A stretch of 64,000 nucleotides of DNA, from positions 434,001-498,000 of the forward strand of contig NZ_JBAJMW010000002.1 in the NCBI RefSeq assembly GCF_036881825.1. The letters run 5' to 3'. The translations under genes were made by a program, and so were the position numbers. Position 1 is the first letter of the stretch. The number at the start of each line of letters is the position of its first letter. Shown piece after piece: positions 1-8,577 of this stretch. The stretch comes from Tersicoccus mangrovi. GTDB lineage: Bacteria > Actinomycetota > Actinomycetes > Actinomycetales > Micrococcaceae. The notes under the pieces are model-generated. The model saw only the letters and a program-made list of their open reading frames with translations, was not told where the DNA came from and did no database searches.

Positions 1-2450
1 GCCTCGGCGTCGGTCAGCAGGGCGGATCGCGCCGCGGCCTCTCCGGCCAGGCCGTGGCGCTGCAGGGCGTCCTCGAGGGCGGCGACCGCGTCGGTGCGTG
101 CCTGCTCCGCGGTGCGCTGCGCGGCCAGCGCGTCGCGCCACCGGGCGAGGCGTTCGCAGCGAGCCGTGACGTCGACGAGGCGATCGGCCAGGGTCGGGTA
201 GCCGGCCCGCGCGGTGGCCAGCTGGGCGTCGAGGTGTTCCGTCCGGGCCCAGGCCTCCTCCAGGCGGGCCGTGACGGCACCCACCTCGGTCCGCGCGCGC
301 TGCGCGGCCTCCCGTGCCGCCTGTCCCCGGGACCGGACCCGCGCCAGTTCGGCGTCCTGCCGGGCGGCCTCGTCGCGGGCGGCGGTGGCCTCCTCGGCGG
401 CACGGCGCGCGGCGTCGTGGGCATCGGTCGCCGCCGCGACGTCGGTGCCGCCGGCGACGGCTTCGAGGGCGGCGATGCGGCGGGCGACGTCCGCGGCGGC
501 GGTCTGCGCGCGACCGGCGGCCGCCTCGGCGCCATCGAGCCGGTCTCGTGCGACCTGCTGGTCCGCCTCGGTGGGCACGTCAGCGTCCCCCGGGTCGGCG
601 GGGTGCGGATGGTCGAGCGACCCGCACACGGGACACTGCTCACCGGCGGCGAGCCGCCCGGCCAATTCGGCTGCCGCGTGGTCGAGGCGTCGCTCGACGA
701 TGTCCAGCCAGGACTGCCGGGCATCCTGCGCGGAGGACCGCGCCGTGAGCGCGTCGCGTTCCGCGAGGTCCGCCGCACGCCGCTCGGAGACCAGGCGGGT
801 GGCGGCGTCCAGGACGGCGGCGGCCCGCTCGACGGCGGCGGTGCGCGACTCGTGCTGGGCGGCGAGCGTGCGCGTCGCCTCCACGCGGGAGGCGAGATCG
901 GCGAGCCGGGCCTCGGCGTCGAGGGCGGCCCGTTCGTGCTCCGCGGCGTCGGCCCGCAGCCGGTCGGCGTCCGCCTCCAGGCCGTGTCCGGTGGCCCGGA
1001 TCGCGACCAGGTCCTCCTCCAGGGGCAGCCGTGCCTCCAGGACGGCGGCGTCGGAGCGCCCGACAGCCAGGGCTGCCTCGACCCGCTCGAGCCGCGCCGA
1101 GGCATCGACTCGCGTCTCACCCGCGGTTGCGCCGGAGGCGAAGGTCGGCGACTCGTCCGCGGTTGCGCCGGAGGCGAAGGTCGGCGACTCGTCCGCGGCG
1201 TCGACCGGTGTGGTGGTCACGGTCTCGACCGTTGCCGTGGTCACGGCGTCGTCCGGTGGCACGTCACCGGCGTCCCGAGCAGCGCGGGCGGCCTCCGCCT
1301 CGGTCCGGCCGGCCGCCGTCAGGCTCCGCTGGGCGCGGTCGAGCGCGGCGAGCTGGCCGCTGACGGCGGTGGCGCGCTGGTGCGCGTCGAGGCGTTCGCG
1401 GCGCGCGACGGCGTAGTCCTGCTCCGCCTCGACCGCCGCCCGTTCCCGGCGCGCCTCGGCGAGCCGGCAATGCCGCTCGAACCGCTCGGTGGCCTCGGCG
1501 CCGGCCCGTTCGGCCGCGGCGAGTTCGCCGCGACGCTCCTCCAGCGCGTCCGACGCGGTCGAGCGCGAGGTGGCGACCGCCTCCCGCAGGTCGGTCAGGG
1601 ACCGGTCATGCTCCTGCTCCCCGCCCGAGTCGGTCGCCTCGTCCGACGTCGTCGAGCGGTTCGCATGATCGGGCTGGTCCGGCCGGCCCGGCTGACGTGT
1701 CGGGATCGCTGCGTCGTCTCCGAGATCGGCCTGGGGGTCACCGTCCACGGCGCGCTCGGCCGGCAGCGGGAGCGGCAGGTCGGTCCACAGGTCCCAGCCC
1801 TGCCGCACGAGCAGGTCGAGCCGGGTCTCGTCCTCCCCGACGCGTGACTCGGCCCCGGCGGCGTCCTGCGCGAGGCGCTGTTCGAGGTGACCGTAGCGGT
1901 CCGTGCCGAAGAGCTTCTCCAGCAGGTCCTCGCGTTCGGAGGGCTTGGCCTGCAGGAACCGGGCGAACTCCCCCTGCGGCAGCATGACGACGCGCGTGAA
2001 CTGGTCCTTGGACATGCCGATCGTGTCGAGGATCTCGGCTCCGACCTCGTCCGCGCGCGTGCTGCGAGCGGACCAGACGCCGTCCTCGAACACCTCGAGG
2101 CTGACCTTCGCGTTCTCGGGCACGAGGCGCGACGCACCGCGCCGCGCGGGCCGCTCCCACGCGGGCGAGCGGGTGACCCGCAGCCGCCGGCCGCCCGCGG
2201 TGAAGTCGAGGCCGACCGTCGGGGCGGCGTCGGGCGCGGCGTGGTCACTGCGCAGGTTGCGCGCGTTCTGACGCTCCCCGGGGACCGACCCGTAGAGAGC
2301 GAAGCAGATGGCGTCGAGCACGCTGGTCTTGCCGGCCCCGGTGGGCCCGTTGAGCAGGAACAGGCCCTGTTCGGAGAGGGCGTCCATGTCGATGTGCTGG
2401 GCGGAGGCGAACGGGCCGAAGGCTTCGACGTCGAGAGCGTGGATCCTCAT
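1..2450 (-). CDS. sbcC: Exonuclease SbcC, ATPase subunit (3' part cut by window edge)
   Basis: ATPase half of the SbcCD (bacterial Rad50-Mre11) nuclease that opens hairpins and trims blocked DNA ends. About 816 residues are visible; the C-terminal Walker B/signature part lies beyond position 1. The start ATG (2448-2450) overlaps the sbcD stop as ATGA. Residues 1-43 give the Rad50-type N-terminus with a Walker A, GPTGAGKTS, at 35-43. Then comes a long Ala/Arg/Glu-rich coiled coil. The zinc-hook CPVC is at residues 606-609 (codons at 624-635). Odd feature: a 12-residue unit is exactly duplicated in tandem at about residues 420-443, inside the coiled-coil region. Translationally coupled to sbcD. 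Confidence 0.95.
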   Translation of the reverse strand, partial: MRIHALDVEAFGPFASAQHIDMDALSEQGLFLLNGPTGAGKTSVLDAICFALYGSVPGERQNARNLRSDHAAPDAAPTVGLDFTAGGRRLRVTRSPAWERPARRGASRLVPENAKVSLEVFEDGVWSARSTRADEVGAEILDTIGMSKDQFTRVVMLPQGEFARFLQAKPSEREDLLEKLFGTDRYGHLEQRLAQDAAGAESRVGEDETRLDLLVRQGWDLWTDLPLPLPAERAVDGDPQADLGDDAAIPTRQPGRPDQPDHANRSTTSDEATDSGGEQEHDRSLTDLREAVATSRSTASDALEERRGELAAAERAGAEATERFERHCRLAEARRERAAVEAEQDYAVARRERLDAHQRATAVSGQLAALDRAQRSLTAAGRTEAEAARAARDAGDVPPDDAVTTATVETVTTTPVDAADESPTFASGATADESPTFASGATAGETRVDASARLERVEAALAVGRSDAAVLEARLPLEEDLVAIRATGHGLEADADRLRADAAEHERAALDAEARLADLASRVEATRTLAAQHESRTAAVERAAAVLDAATRLVSERRAADLAERDALTARSSAQDARQSWLDIVERRLDHAAAELAGRLAAGEQCPVCGSLDHPHPADPGDADVPTEADQQVARDRLDGAEAAAGRAQTAAADVARRIAALEAVAGGTDVAAATDAHDAARRAAEEATAARDEAARQDAELARVRSRGQAAREAAQRARTEVGAVTARLEEAWARTEHLDAQLATARAGYPTLADRLVDVTARCERLARWRDALAAQRTAEQARTDAVAALEDALQRHGLAGEAAARSALLTDAE
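1121..1192. repeat. 36-bp perfect tandem duplication inside sbcC
   Basis: Two identical 36-bp units, 1121-1156 and 1157-1192. In the sbcC frame each encodes the 12 residues DESPTFASGATA, so the reading frame is kept. It looks like slipped-strand or unequal duplication in the coiled-coil arm. Confidence 0.95.
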
Positions 2451-3685
2451 CGGGCGGCCTCCGCGAGCGAGATGGCGTCGAGCGCCGCGGTGAGCGCCTC
2501 CCGCTCGGCCTCCGACGGCGGCCGGGAGCGCACGTGGTGGAGAAACCCGGCGCTGACCTCGAGGTCGTCGGCGGCGCCGGCCACCCGGGAGCTGTACGTG
2601 GAACGCTCGCGCGGCGCTGCGCCCTGGGGGTCGAACTGCAGCACCAGGGTGTGGGGGAAGCGTTCGCGGAGGCGGTCCATCGCCATGAGGGGACGCTCGG
2701 CGTCCGTGAGCGTGATCTGGCACCAGGCGCCCTCGGCGTCCGCCTGCGCTGGGTCGGCCAGCAGGTCCTCGAGGGTCCCACGGAGGATCGCCAGCGGGCG
2801 GGTGACGGCCACGGTCACCGGGTCCACCGCGCGCAGCCCCTCCGGACCGACGTCGAGCAGCCATCCGCCCTTGGCCTGCCGCGCCTCGGAGAACGAGTAC
2901 GGCAACGGGGAGCCGCTGTAGCGCACGTTCTCCCGCAGCGTCTGACGGCCGTGCAGGTGGCCCAGGGCCACGTAGTCGAACCCGTCGAACACGGGCACGG
3001 GGATCTGGCCGAGACCGCCGCTGGCGAGTTCCCGCTCGCTGTCCGACTCCTCGGCACCGGCGACGAAGGCGTGCGCCATGAGGATCGACCGCACGGGCGT
3101 CGCGTCGCGGACGGGGAACAGCGCGCCGTCGTCCTCGGTCGCCGTCGCCTTCCCGGCGGCCGGCGGGGTGTCGGCGAGCGGGGCGAGGCCGGCGAGGTGC
3201 CGGCGCACCAGCCGCAGGGCCGCCGTCATCACGGCGGGATGGCCGGGCCGCTCGACGCCGAGCCGGTCGGCGACCAGCCGGGGCTCGAGGTAGGGCACGG
3301 CGTAGACGGCGACGTCGGTGCCGTCCGCGTCGGTCAGCCGGACGGGATCGGTCAGCGCGTCCAGTCCTGTGCGCACGTGGACCCCGCCGCGGGCGAGGAC
3401 CCGGTCGGCGAAGCCCAGACGGATCGGCGAGTCGTGGTTGCCGGAGGAGAAGATGACGTCCGCGCCGGCGGCCGTGAGCCGGTCCAGCGCGTCGGAGAAG
3501 AGCTGGACGACCTCGACGGAGGGCAGCGCCCGGTCGTACACGTCCCCGCTGATCAGGACAGCGCGCACGTGCTCGCGCTGCACGGTCCCGACCAGCTGGT
3601 CGACGAAACGACGCTGGTCGGCCAGCATCCCGACACCGTGGAAGGAGCGGCCCAGGTGCCAGTCCGAGGTGTGGAGGATCTTCAT
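2447..3685 (-). CDS. sbcD: Exonuclease SbcD, nuclease subunit
   Basis: Mre11-type, Mn-dependent nuclease partner of SbcC; 412 aa, a normal length. The metallophosphoesterase motifs are in order: SDWH at residues 7-10, GDVYDR near 47-52, GNHDS near 81-85, and GHLHG in the second half, followed by a capping/SbcC-binding domain. It ends inside the sbcC start codon, so the two are one operon. The start ATG lies six bases after a TAGCGT hexamer and has no Shine-Dalgarno, so the mRNA is probably leaderless. Confidence 0.96.
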   Translation of the reverse strand: MKILHTSDWHLGRSFHGVGMLADQRRFVDQLVGTVQREHVRAVLISGDVYDRALPSVEVVQLFSDALDRLTAAGADVIFSSGNHDSPIRLGFADRVLARGGVHVRTGLDALTDPVRLTDADGTDVAVYAVPYLEPRLVADRLGVERPGHPAVMTAALRLVRRHLAGLAPLADTPPAAGKATATEDDGALFPVRDATPVRSILMAHAFVAGAEESDSERELASGGLGQIPVPVFDGFDYVALGHLHGRQTLRENVRYSGSPLPYSFSEARQAKGGWLLDVGPEGLRAVDPVTVAVTRPLAILRGTLEDLLADPAQADAEGAWCQITLTDAERPLMAMDRLRERFPHTLVLQFDPQGAAPRERSTYSSRVAGAADDLEVSAGFLHHVRSRPPSEAEREALTAALDAISLAEAAR

Positions 3686-3691
3686 GCTTCC

Positions 3692-3697
3692 ACGCTA
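3692..3697 (-). promoter_or_regulatory. -10 element of sbcDC, leaderless type
   Basis: TAGCGT on the minus strand, exactly 6 nt before the sbcD ATG; transcription would begin at or next to the start codon. Confidence 0.65.
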
Positions 3698-3720
3698 GAT
3701 CCGGCCACCGACAGAACCGC

Positions 3721-3766
3721 GATGCCCCGCCGCGATCCCTTCGACTGCGGGCCACGGCGGGGCATC
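3721..3766. terminator. Hairpin downstream of the aquaporin gene
   Basis: Perfect 12-bp inverted repeat, arms 3721-3732 and 3755-3766 with a 22-nt loop, 19 nt past the aquaporin stop and upstream of the sbcD promoter. No T-tract, as is common in GC-rich actinobacteria. Terminator role is inferred. Confidence 0.6.
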
Positions 3767-3785
3767 GGGACGGTGTCGAGCGGCG

Positions 3786-4973
3786 TCAGCGTTCCCCGTC
3801 CCGGCGGTCGAAGAAGTCGCGCACCTCGTGCTCGGGAGCGGCGGTCGGCGCGGCGTGCCGGCCCTCCGGCTCGGCCGCCGGAGCGCCCGCATCGCCGTGA
3901 CCGGAGACGGGGCCGTTCGCGTCGTCGCGACGCACCGTGACGGTGGAGCGGGCGGGGCGGTCGCCGGTCCGCTCGACCGGGCCGGGGGCCTCGTCCTCGT
4001 CGTCCGCGACGTCGTCATCCGTTCCGGTGGTGGCGCGCGGAGCGACCGGCAGGAAGCTGCGGAAGACGAGCCCGGCGAGCAGGCCGCCGAGCAGCGGAGC
4101 CGCCCAGAACACCCACAGCTGCTGCACGGCCCAGCCCTCGGCGAAGACGGCGGCGACGGTGGAGCGGATCGGGTTGATCGCGCCGTTGGAGATGGGGCCG
4201 GTGACGGCCAGGACGACGGTCAGCCCGAAGCCCGCAGCGAGCGCGGCCAGCAGGTTGTTCGCCCGGCGCGCGGTGGCACCGAGGACGACGGCGACGAACA
4301 GGGCGGTGCCGATGGCCTCGACGAGCAGCACACTGGTCAGCGGGAACTGCGTCGGCGAGTGGCTGTCGTAGCCGTTGGAGAGGGCGCTGAACACGTTGGG
4401 CAGCGTGCCACCCAGCTGCGGGTGGCCGTGCAGCACCAGGTAGAGCAGGCCGGCCGCGGCGAAGCCGCCGACCAGCTGGCCGAGCAGGTAGAACGGCGTG
4501 TGCACCCAGCGGGTGCGGCCGGCGATCGCGGCGCCGAGCGTCAGGGCCGGGTTGAAGTGGCCGCCGCTGATGTGGCCGAACGCCAGGACGCCGACGACCA
4601 TGGCCAGGCCCAGCACGACGGGCCCCGGGATGCCGCCGGTCTGGACGAGCAGGCCCGAGAGCACGCCACCGAGGCCGCCGAAGATCAGCAGGAAGGTGCC
4701 GATCGCCTCCGCACCGGCGCGGGCCCACGGCCCCGCGCTGCGCGCGACGTCCTCGACCGCCAGCCCCTCCTTGGTTCCGGCGACGGGCACCGGGGCGGCG
4801 AGGTCGCCCACGCCGTCGGCGAACGAGAGGGAGCGCGCCCGACCGGCCGTCGCGGCGTCGTCCGTGGCCACGGTGCCCGTCGGCGCGGCGCCCGTGTTCA
4901 CGACGTTCGCGGGGGCGGCGCCCGGGGTGGTGCGGTCGCTCGGCTGGGGGGTGCGGCCAGGATCGGCAGCCAT
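3786..4973 (-). CDS. Aquaporin / MIP-family channel with long charged tails
   Basis: Membrane channel for water or small neutral solutes; 395 aa, much longer than the roughly 230-aa AqpZ core. About 75 disordered N-terminal residues precede the channel, which starts near GAEAIGTFLLIFGG. The first pore box is canonical (HFNPALT). The second reads INPIRS, so NPA has become NPI while the following Arg of the selectivity filter is kept. An acidic, then Arg-rich tail of about 75 residues follows the last membrane helix. Start chosen at ATG 4971-4973; earlier in-frame sequence has no membrane or family features. Substrate cannot be read from sequence. Divergent from the ADP-ribosylglycohydrolase gene. 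Confidence 0.9.
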   Translation of the reverse strand: MAADPGRTPQPSDRTTPGAAPANVVNTGAAPTGTVATDDAATAGRARSLSFADGVGDLAAPVPVAGTKEGLAVEDVARSAGPWARAGAEAIGTFLLIFGGLGGVLSGLLVQTGGIPGPVVLGLAMVVGVLAFGHISGGHFNPALTLGAAIAGRTRWVHTPFYLLGQLVGGFAAAGLLYLVLHGHPQLGGTLPNVFSALSNGYDSHSPTQFPLTSVLLVEAIGTALFVAVVLGATARRANNLLAALAAGFGLTVVLAVTGPISNGAINPIRSTVAAVFAEGWAVQQLWVFWAAPLLGGLLAGLVFRSFLPVAPRATTGTDDDVADDEDEAPGPVERTGDRPARSTVTVRRDDANGPVSGHGDAGAPAAEPEGRHAAPTAAPEHEVRDFFDRRDGER

Positions 4974-5048
4974 GCAGTCCTCGATTTCGTCATCGGTCGC
5001 GGAACCGGCGTCGTTCGCGCCGGTGATCACGCGATTGCCCGTCGAGAC

Positions 5049-5054
5049 TATCGT
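5049..5054 (+). promoter_or_regulatory. -10 element of the ADP-ribosylglycohydrolase gene, leaderless type
   Basis: TATCGT six bases before the GTG at 5061. This spacing, and the lack of a Shine-Dalgarno, decides for GTG 5061 over ATG 5073. Confidence 0.5.
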
Positions 5055-5060
5055 TTCCGT

Positions 5061-6245
5061 GTGTCCGCTTCGATGCCGTCCCCGGGTGGGGATGTTCACA
5101 CCACGTCCTCGACGACCGGCCCCGTCGATTCCCGCTCCGCTCATGACCCTGCCGGCCTCACCGACCGGACCCGGCCCGACCACGCCGACCGCGTGCGGGG
5201 CAGCGTCCTCGCCGGCGCCCTCGGCGATGCCCTCGGCTACGCCGTCGAGTTCGACCGCTGGGCGGCGATCGCCGATCGCTTCGGCGAGCAGGGGCTGACC
5301 GACCTCGCCGACGTCGACAAGCCGGTCATCTCCGACGACACGCAGATGACGCTCTTCACCCTCGAGGCGCTCGCCGAGGCGCTGCGCTGGGCCAACGAGG
5401 GCTCGGCCGCCGACGAGCTGGCGTGCCTGTGGCTGGCCTACCTGCGCTGGTACCGCACGCAGGGCCAGCTGCTGCCCGAGGCCGCTCCCGAGCCGCCGCC
5501 GACGTGGCTCGAGTCGAATCCGCACATGCGGCACCGTCGCGCCCCGGGCAACGCCTGCCTCTCGGGCCTGGGCACCGGGCGGATGGGCACGGTCGAGCGG
5601 CCCGTCAACCCGGACTCGAAGGGCTGCGGGACGGTCATGCGCTCCGCGCCCTTCGGCCTCGTGCCGCACGTCGCGGTCGAGGACATGGTGCACCTGGCCG
5701 CGCGCGGATCGGCCCTGACGCACGGGCACCCGACCGCGGCCGCCTCCGCCGGGGCCCTCGCGGGCATCGTCGCCCGGATCGTCCGCGGCTCGACGCTGGA
5801 CGACGCCGTCGCCCAGACCGTCGACGCCCTGTCCCGGGCCGGGGAGGGTGCCGCCGAGACGCACACGGCGCTGCGGACGGCGGTCGAGGCCGCGGCGGCG
5901 GACCGCGCGGACCGGTCCCCCGGTGCCGTCGTCCCCGTCGACCCGCCCCGGCTGACCGCGCGCTTCGGTGAGGGCTGGGTCGCCGAGGAGGCGCTCGCGA
6001 TCGCGGTGTACTGCGCGCTGGTCGACGCCGACGAGGACCCCGCCACACACCTGCGCCGGACCCTGGTGCGGGCGGCCAATCATGACGGGGACAGCGACTC
6101 GACCGCGGCGATCGCGGGCAACATCGTCGGCGCCCTGCACGGCACGGCCGCCCTCGACCCGGCGTGGGTCGCCGCCCTCGTGGAGCGTGACGTCGTCGAG
6201 CGCGAGGTCGACGAGTTCCTCGCCGCGGTGGCCGGCGCCCGCTGA
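5061..6245 (+). CDS. ADP-ribosylglycohydrolase family protein
   Basis: DraG/ARH-type hydrolase that removes ADP-ribose from proteins or small molecules using two metal ions; 394 aa from GTG 5061 (390 from ATG 5073). After about 45 non-conserved residues the fold starts with GALGDALG (52-59). The first metal motif is SDDTQ (91-95). A central CGTVMR and ALTHGHP follow, and the C-terminal metal motif is HDGDSDSTAAIAGN. All expected acidic ligands are present, so it should be active. Single gene, divergent from the aquaporin and convergent with the exonuclease. The physiological target is unknown. Confidence 0.92.
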   Translation: MSASMPSPGGDVHTTSSTTGPVDSRSAHDPAGLTDRTRPDHADRVRGSVLAGALGDALGYAVEFDRWAAIADRFGEQGLTDLADVDKPVISDDTQMTLFTLEALAEALRWANEGSAADELACLWLAYLRWYRTQGQLLPEAAPEPPPTWLESNPHMRHRRAPGNACLSGLGTGRMGTVERPVNPDSKGCGTVMRSAPFGLVPHVAVEDMVHLAARGSALTHGHPTAAASAGALAGIVARIVRGSTLDDAVAQTVDALSRAGEGAAETHTALRTAVEAAAADRADRSPGAVVPVDPPRLTARFGEGWVAEEALAIAVYCALVDADEDPATHLRRTLVRAANHDGDSDSTAAIAGNIVGALHGTAALDPAWVAALVERDVVEREVDEFLAAVAGAR

Positions 6246-6277
6246 CGTCGGCACGACCGCGTCGCGTCAGGGTCCGG

Positions 6278-7015
6278 TCAGCCGGTCAGGCGCAGGCCCT
6301 CCCCGACGGCGACGGCGTCCCGGCCGCGCGCGGGCCACGCGTCGTCCCGGGTGGAGGGCCAGTCGTCGGCGTCGTGCCGGCGGAACCGACCGTCGACGAC
6401 GTCGAACAGGGCGAGCTGGCGGGGACGCGCCGGGTCCGTCGCCGCACCCGGACCCCAGGCCGTGGCCGGCAGGTCCAGGCGCGCGAACAGCGTGGCGAGG
6501 TCGGTCACCGCGTGGCGGCGGGCGACGTCGATCATGATGCCGGCGCACGCGCGCGCGTCCTCGAGCGGGTCGTGGTGCTGGAGCAGTGGAACGCCCGCCT
6601 CGGCGGCGACGAAGGGCAGCGAGTAGGACGGCAGTCGGTAGGTGCGGCGGGCGAGGCGGACGGTGCAGGCGGACCGCGCGGGGGCGACCGTGACCCCGCA
6701 GGCCCGGGCGGCCTCGATGAAGACGCCGAGGTCGAAGGCAGCGTTGTGGGCGACCATGAGGTCGCCGTCGACGAAGCGCTCGATCCGGCCCAGGGCCTCC
6801 GCCGTGGTCTCCGCGCGGGCTACGTCGGCGGCGGTGATGCCGTGGATCGCGACGTTGGCCGGTTCGAAGTGATCGGTGCCCGGCGGCGGCCGCATCAGCC
6901 AGGAGGTCTCCTCGACCACGCGCCCGTCGCGGACCTTGACCAGTCCGACGGCGCACGGGGAGCCGCGGTGGCCGTTGGCGGTCTCGAAGTCGATGGCCGT
7001 GAACGCGATTCCCAC
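6278..7015 (-). CDS. DEDDh 3'-5' exonuclease (DnaQ/epsilon-like)
   Basis: 245-aa exonuclease-domain protein of the DNA polymerase III epsilon superfamily. DEDDh motifs: DFE at residues 9-11 (Exo I), VAHNAAFD in the middle (Exo II), and HDPLEDARACA (Exo III, His and Asp). No BRCT domain or polymerase-binding tail is evident, so it is a stand-alone exonuclease rather than a clear DnaQ. The GTG start lies six bases after TAGCGT with no Shine-Dalgarno. Divergent from the DedA gene. Confidence 0.92.
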   Translation of the reverse strand: MGIAFTAIDFETANGHRGSPCAVGLVKVRDGRVVEETSWLMRPPPGTDHFEPANVAIHGITAADVARAETTAEALGRIERFVDGDLMVAHNAAFDLGVFIEAARACGVTVAPARSACTVRLARRTYRLPSYSLPFVAAEAGVPLLQHHDPLEDARACAGIMIDVARRHAVTDLATLFARLDLPATAWGPGAATDPARPRQLALFDVVDGRFRRHDADDWPSTRDDAWPARGRDAVAVGEGLRLTG

Positions 7016-7021
7016 CCCGTC

Positions 7022-7027
7022 ACGCTA
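7022..7027 (-). promoter_or_regulatory. -10 element of the exonuclease gene, leaderless type
   Basis: Minus-strand TAGCGT, 6 nt before GTG 7015. Confidence 0.65.
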
Positions 7028-7077
7028 CCGCCCGCGCCGGTCCGTCCTCGGACACAACGCCGGACAGCACACCGGAC

Positions 7078-7112
7078 GCCACGCCGTCCCCCGCGCTTCC
7101 CGACGGCGTGGC
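7078..7112. promoter_or_regulatory. 11-bp dyad in a divergent promoter region
   Basis: Arms 7078-7088 and 7102-7112 are perfect reverse complements. They sit between the back-to-back promoters of the exonuclease and DedA genes. Could be an operator or only a hairpin-prone GC block. Confidence 0.4.
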
Positions 7113-7155
7113 TGAGACCACGGTCCCGCAGAGCCGGGCCACAGCGTCCAGCCCG

Positions 7156-7161
7156 TACGCT
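7156..7161 (+). promoter_or_regulatory. -10 element of the DedA gene, leaderless type
   Basis: TACGCT six bases before GTG 7168. Confidence 0.6.
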
Positions 7162-7167
7162 TGACGG

Positions 7168-7872
7168 GTGACCTCGCTGCTGCCTGCCCTCGCCACCCTC
7201 CCGGTGGCCGGCATCCTGCCCGACTGGCTCGATCCCAACGTCTTCCTGCGCAATCCTGCCCTCGCCCCGTGGATCGTGCTGCTGGTCTGTGCCTTCGTCT
7301 TCGCCGAGACAGGCTTGCTGGTCGGGTTCTTCCTGCCGGGCGACTCGCTGCTGTTCACGGCGGGCCTGCTCGTGGCGACGGGCACCATCGGCGTCCCCAT
7401 CGTGGTGCTCGGGCTGTGCGTCTTCGTCGCGGCCTTCGCCGGCGACCAGGTGGGTTACTACATCGGGCACCGCGTGGGACCGGCCGTGTTCCGGCGCCCC
7501 GACTCGCGCCTCTTCCGGAAGGAGTACGTCGACCGCGCCCACGAGTTCTTCGAGCGGTTCGGCGGCCGCGCCGTCATCCTCGCCCGGTTCGTGCCCATCG
7601 TGCGTACCTTCGTCCCGGTGATCGCCGGCGTCGCGAAGATGCCCTACCGGACGTTCATCACCTTCAACGTGATCGGTGCTCTGCTGTGGGGCGTCGGTGT
7701 CACGCTGCTCGGGTTCTGGCTGGGCCAGTTCGACTGGGTGGGCAGGAACATCGACGTCATCTTCATCGTCATCGTGGCGGTCTCGGTGATCCCGATCGCC
7801 GTCGAGCTGCTCAAGGCGCGCCGCACCGGCCGCCAGAGCGGCACCCGCAGCGAGACCGATCCGGTCGACTGA
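7168..7872 (+). CDS. DedA-family membrane protein
   Basis: 234-aa polytopic membrane protein of the DedA (VTT/SNARE-associated) superfamily, several members of which recycle undecaprenyl phosphate or phospholipids across the membrane. Family marks: FVFAETGLLVGFFLPGDSLL near the first membrane segment; GDQVGYYIGHRVG; then FFERFGGRAVILARFVPIVRTFVPVIAG, the Phe/Gly/Arg re-entrant motif, near 125-155. Two C-terminal hydrophobic helices end in a basic tail. GTG start on a probable leaderless mRNA. Convergent with rdgB. Confidence 0.93.
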   Translation: MTSLLPALATLPVAGILPDWLDPNVFLRNPALAPWIVLLVCAFVFAETGLLVGFFLPGDSLLFTAGLLVATGTIGVPIVVLGLCVFVAAFAGDQVGYYIGHRVGPAVFRRPDSRLFRKEYVDRAHEFFERFGGRAVILARFVPIVRTFVPVIAGVAKMPYRTFITFNVIGALLWGVGVTLLGFWLGQFDWVGRNIDVIFIVIVAVSVIPIAVELLKARRTGRQSGTRSETDPVD

Positions 7873-7900
7873 GCCCGGAGCGGGCCCTTCTGCCCAGCGG

Positions 7901-8566
7901 CTACCGGGCCGCCAGCGCGCTCACCACGTGCGGCACGAGGGCGCGCATCGCCTGGCCGCGGTGGCTGATGGCGTTCTTCTCGGCGGGGTCGAGTTCGGCG
8001 CAGCTGCGATCGTGCCCGTCCGGGCGCAGGATCGGGTCGTACCCGAACCCGTGCTCCCCGCGCGGTTCGTGCAACAGGGTGCCGCGCAGCTGCCCGTGCA
8101 CGACGACGGGCTCGACGTCCGCTCCCGGGTGTCCGCCCGGCACGACGAGCGCGGCCGCACAGACGAAGGCCGCACCGCGGTGCTCGTCGTCGTCGATGTC
8201 GCCGAGCTGGGCGAGCAGCAGGCGCAGGTTGGCCTCGTCGTCGCCGTGCCGGCCCGCCCAGCGGGCGGAGAAGATGCCCGGAGCCCCGCCGAGCACGTCC
8301 ACGGCCAGGCCGGAGTCGTCGGCGATGGCGGGCAGACCCGTCGCCGCAGCGACCGCGTGGGCCTTGAGCAGGGCGTTCTCGGCGAAGGTCACGCCGGTCT
8401 CGCGCACGTCGGGGGCACCGGCGGTCCCGGCGTCGATCACGTCGGTGTCGACGTCGAGCGCGCGGCCGCCCGGCAGAACAGTCCCGCGCAGCATCTCCCG
8501 CAGCTCCACCAGCTTGCCCCGGTTGTGCGTCGCGAGGACGAGGCGGGCGCTTCCGGCCCCGGTCAT
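7901..8566 (-). CDS. rdgB: RdgB/HAM1 non-canonical purine NTP pyrophosphatase
   Basis: House-cleaning dITP/XTP pyrophosphatase that hydrolyses inosine and xanthosine triphosphates to monophosphates; 221 aa. The start of the fold is LVLATHNRGKLVELREML. It continues with TFAENALLKAHAVAAATGLPAIADDSGLAVDVL (substrate and Mg site), GIFSARWAG, GEHGFGYDP and KNAISHRGQA; all are typical and complete. Start ATG 8564-8566 lies 11 nt after the rph stop. Rph followed by RdgB is a very common bacterial pair. Confidence 0.96.
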   Translation of the reverse strand: MTGAGSARLVLATHNRGKLVELREMLRGTVLPGGRALDVDTDVIDAGTAGAPDVRETGVTFAENALLKAHAVAAATGLPAIADDSGLAVDVLGGAPGIFSARWAGRHGDDEANLRLLLAQLGDIDDDEHRGAAFVCAAALVVPGGHPGADVEPVVVHGQLRGTLLHEPRGEHGFGYDPILRPDGHDRSCAELDPAEKNAISHRGQAMRALVPHVVSALAAR

Positions 8567-8577
8567 CGCGCCGCCGC

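Noticed and set aside
6242..6270. CTGACG/CGTCAG inverted repeat between convergent genes as a terminator
   Set aside because: Only 6 bp with a 17-nt loop; expected by chance at this GC content.
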